Shown: positions 21,329-23,297 of the stretch, piece after piece
How the letters are laid out: the number at the start of each line of letters is the position of its first letter
Numbering within the stretch: the first letter of the stretch is position 1
DNA from: Oscillospiraceae bacterium
GTDB lineage: Bacteria > Bacillota_A > Clostridia > Oscillospirales > Oscillospiraceae
NCBI GenBank assembly: GCA_017549325.1
Contig: JAFYVA010000074.1
Coordinates: forward strand, 1-23,297
Direction of reading: 5' to 3'
DNA length: 23,297 nucleotides
Translations under genes and position numbers: made by a program
The notes under the pieces: model-generated
What the model saw: only the letters and a program-made list of their open reading frames with translations
Databases searched by the model: none
Told to the model about the DNA's origin: nothing

Positions 21329-23297
21329 TCAGAACTGCATGGCAGCGGCAGATTCATCCAGCTTGGCAATGAGGGCGCGGGCCTTGTCAGCCTTCTCACG
21401 CTCGGCATTGACCACAGCCTCGGGGGCACGGGAGGTAAAGGACTCGTTGCTGAGCTTTGCCTCGATGCGGCGCAGGTTGTCCTCAGCCTTGGCGCGCTCC
21501 TTGGCGATACGATCCAGCTCGGCGGCAATGTCCACCAGTTCAGCCAGAGGCAGATAGATGGTGGCATCGTGGGTAGCCACAGCTACCATGCCTGCCAGAT
21601 TGGTGGGAGCCTCGGCGGTGACGGTCACCTCGCTGGCGTAGGCAAGACGCATGATGAAGTGGCTGCCCACCTCATAGGTGGCGCCGCGATCGGTGACGAT
21701 GATCATCTGTGCCTTCTTGGAGGGGGGCACATTCATCTCGTTGCGGCGGGCGCGGACAGCGGTAATGGCGTCCTTCACGCACTCCATGTCAGCCTCGGCC
21801 TCAGGGAAGGCAAACTTCTCGTCGTACTGGGGCCAATTTGCGGTGATGAGGAAATCGCCCTCGTGAGGCAGAGCCTGCCAGATCTCCTCGGTGATGAAGG
21901 GCATAAAGGGATGCATCAGCTCCAGAACGCGCAGCAGCACATAGCACAGCACATTCTCGGCAGCCTTCTTACCCTCGGCATCCTCGCCGTTGAGACGGGT
22001 CTTGGTCAGCTCGATATACCAGTCACAGTAGGTATCCCAGATGAAGTCATAGACCTTGGCAGAGGCGATACCCAGCTCGAAAGCGTCCATGTTCTCGGTG
22101 ACCTCGCGGATCAGGGTGTTCAGCTTGGAGAGCACCCACTTATCCTCCAGCTCCAGCTTCTCAGGCAGCTCCACCTTGTCGATGGTGAGGTTCATCATCA
22201 CAAAGCGGGAGGCGTTCCAGATCTTGTTGGCGAAGTTGCGCATTGCCTCGCACTTCTCCACAAAGAAACGCATATCGTTACCGGGGCTGTTACCGGTGAT
22301 GAGGTTGAAGCGCAGCGCGTCGGCGCCGTACTGCTCGGCCATCTCCAGAGGATCGATACCGTTGCCCAGAGACTTGGACATCTTGCGGCCCTTGTCATCG
22401 CGGACGAGGCCGTGGATCAGCACGGTCTTGAAGGGCTCCTTCTTCATCTGCTCCATACCGGAGAAGATCATACGGGCAACCCAGAAGAAGATGATGTCAT
22501 AGCCGGTGACCAGCACAGAGGTGGGATACCAGTAGTTCAGATCCTTGGCGTCCAGATCGGGCCAGCCCAGAGTGGAGAAGGGCCACAGAGCGGAGCTGAA
22601 CCAGGTGTCTAGCACATCCTCTTCACGGGTCAGGCTAGTGCAGCCGCACTTGGCGCACTTGGTAGGATCTTCGCGATCCACATTGATGTGGCCGCACTCG
22701 TCGCAGTACCAAGCGGGGATCTGATGGCCCCACCACAGCTGACGGGAAATGCACCAGTCATGGACATTCTCCATCCAGTTGATATAGGTCTTGGTAAAGC
22801 GCTCGGGAACGAACTTGACAGTATCGTCCTTCACCACACGGATGGCCTCCTCGGCCAGAGGCTGCATCTTCACGAACCACTGGGCGGAGATCAGAGGCTC
22901 CACATCGTTATGGCAGCGGTAGCAGGTACCCACATTGTGGCTGTAGGGCTCAGCCTTCACCAGATAGCCCTCGGCCTCCAGATCGGCCACGATGGCCTTA
23001 CGGCACTCGTAGCGATCCATGCCGTTGTACTTACCGCCGTTTTCGTTGATGGTACCGTCATCGGCGATGCAGCGGATGACCTCCAGATTGTGACGCAGAC
23101 CCACCTCGAAGTCGTTGGGGTCATGGGCAGGCGTCATCTTCACGGCGCCGGTACCGAAGCCGATCTCGCAGTACTCGTCGCCCACGATGGGGATCTCGCG
23201 GTTCATGATGGGCAGGATGCACTTCTTGCCGATGAGGTGCTGGAACTTCTCATCCTCGGGGTTCACGGCCACACCGGTATCGCCCATCATGGTCTCG
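21329..23297 (-). CDS. valS: Valyl-tRNA synthetase, C-terminal three quarters (cut by window edge)
   Basis: The reading frame is open to the window edge and gives about 655 residues of a protein that is usually near 880. It opens inside the editing domain (ETMMGDTGVAVNPED, GTGAVKMTPAHDPND). It continues with the cysteine-rich part of the catalytic core (CYRCHND; YCDECGHINVDREDPTKCAKCGC), EDVLDTWFSSALWPF and GRKMSKSLGNG, the class I KMSKS loop. The anticodon-binding domain follows, and finally the ValS-specific C-terminal coiled coil (ELDRIAKERAKAEDNLRRIEAKL). ValS charges tRNA-Val and edits threonine. Codon use is strongly biased, as expected for an abundant enzyme. The N-terminal HIGH motif and any leader control lie outside the window. 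Confidence 0.97.
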   Translation of the reverse strand, partial: ETMMGDTGVAVNPEDEKFQHLIGKKCILPIMNREIPIVGDEYCEIGFGTGAVKMTPAHDPNDFEVGLRHNLEVIRCIADDGTINENGGKYNGMDRYECRKAIVADLEAEGYLVKAEPYSHNVGTCYRCHNDVEPLISAQWFVKMQPLAEEAIRVVKDDTVKFVPERFTKTYINWMENVHDWCISRQLWWGHQIPAWYCDECGHINVDREDPTKCAKCGCTSLTREEDVLDTWFSSALWPFSTLGWPDLDAKDLNYWYPTSVLVTGYDIIFFWVARMIFSGMEQMKKEPFKTVLIHGLVRDDKGRKMSKSLGNGIDPLEMAEQYGADALRFNLITGNSPGNDMRFFVEKCEAMRNFANKIWNASRFVMMNLTIDKVELPEKLELEDKWVLSKLNTLIREVTENMDAFELGIASAKVYDFIWDTYCDWYIELTKTRLNGEDAEGKKAAENVLCYVLLRVLELMHPFMPFITEEIWQALPHEGDFLITANWPQYDEKFAFPEAEADMECVKDAITAVRARRNEMNVPPSKKAQMIIVTDRGATYEVGSHFIMRLAYASEVTVTAEAPTNLAGMVAVATHDATIYLPLAELVDIAAELDRIAKERAKAEDNLRRIEAKLSNESFTSRAPEAVVNAEREKADKARALIAKLDESAAAMQF

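Noticed and set aside
21290..22612. Long plus-strand open frame (440 codons) antisense to valS, and a similar 414-codon frame at 9052-10296 over murB and the ROK kinase
   Set aside because: Both lie over strongly conserved enzymes with clear starts and motifs; no ribosome binding site or recognisable domain supports them.
1..23297. Mobile elements, CRISPR arrays, tRNA or rRNA genes
   Set aside because: I found no transposase or integrase frame, no regular direct repeats with spacers and no tRNA-like folds; the window is continuous core genome.

Overview
The window is 23.3 kb of chromosomal core genome from an endospore-forming, moderately GC-rich Firmicute. It carries the spoIIIA and spoIIA (spoIIAA-spoIIAB-sigF) sporulation operons, an hprK-murB-rapZ-whiA cluster, a zinc-ribbon L28 and a C_GCAxxG_C_C protein. 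My best guess is class Clostridia, Oscillospiraceae-like (relatives of Flavonifractor, Oscillibacter or Lawsonibacter). That placement is an inference from gene content and codon use, not from a database match. I see no tRNA, rRNA, CRISPR array, insertion sequence or phage gene.

Layout. (1) 1-2309, minus strand: spoIIIAA-AB-AC-AD-AE, tightly coupled and cut at the left edge, with a candidate sigma-E promoter. (2) 2368-11607, minus strand: a probable 9-kb operon hprK - ROK glucokinase - murB - rapZ - whiA - C_GCAxxG_C_C protein - dnaE - DUF4364 regulator. It runs from a good sigma-A promoter to a strong terminator. (3) 11664-11978, plus strand: rpmB with its own promoter and terminator. (4) 11999-14200: an iron-sulfur/zinc-ribbon flavodoxin-fold oxidoreductase divergent from a LysR regulator, with two helically phased dyads between them. 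(5) 14207-17367, minus strand: a DUF5684-type membrane protein and the helicase pcrA. (6) 17450-19811, plus strand: a 40-residue single-span membrane protein, a radical SAM DNA-repair-type protein and its DUF4130 partner, behind a consensus promoter. (7) 19708-21181, minus strand: spoIIAA-spoIIAB-sigF. (8) 21237-23297, minus strand: 3' part of valS with its terminator.

The most interesting region is 17.4-19.8 kb. Three LexA-box-like sequences lie exactly 28 bp apart (17450, 17478, 17506) across the promoter of the small-membrane-protein/radical SAM/DUF4130 operon, in the interval it shares with divergent pcrA. This suggests an SOS-controlled repair locus that includes a candidate membrane-bound SOS effector resembling SidA or SosA in architecture only. 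The same operon ends in a 104-bp tail-to-tail overlap with sigF, and I see no terminator between them. Strong SOS transcription could therefore run antisense into the first forespore sigma factor gene. Both points are inferences from sequence layout.

Other points: yvcK (glmR) is absent from its usual place between rapZ and whiA; the C_GCAxxG_C_C gene is start-stop coupled to whiA; and the flavin enzyme has codon use typical of very highly expressed genes.
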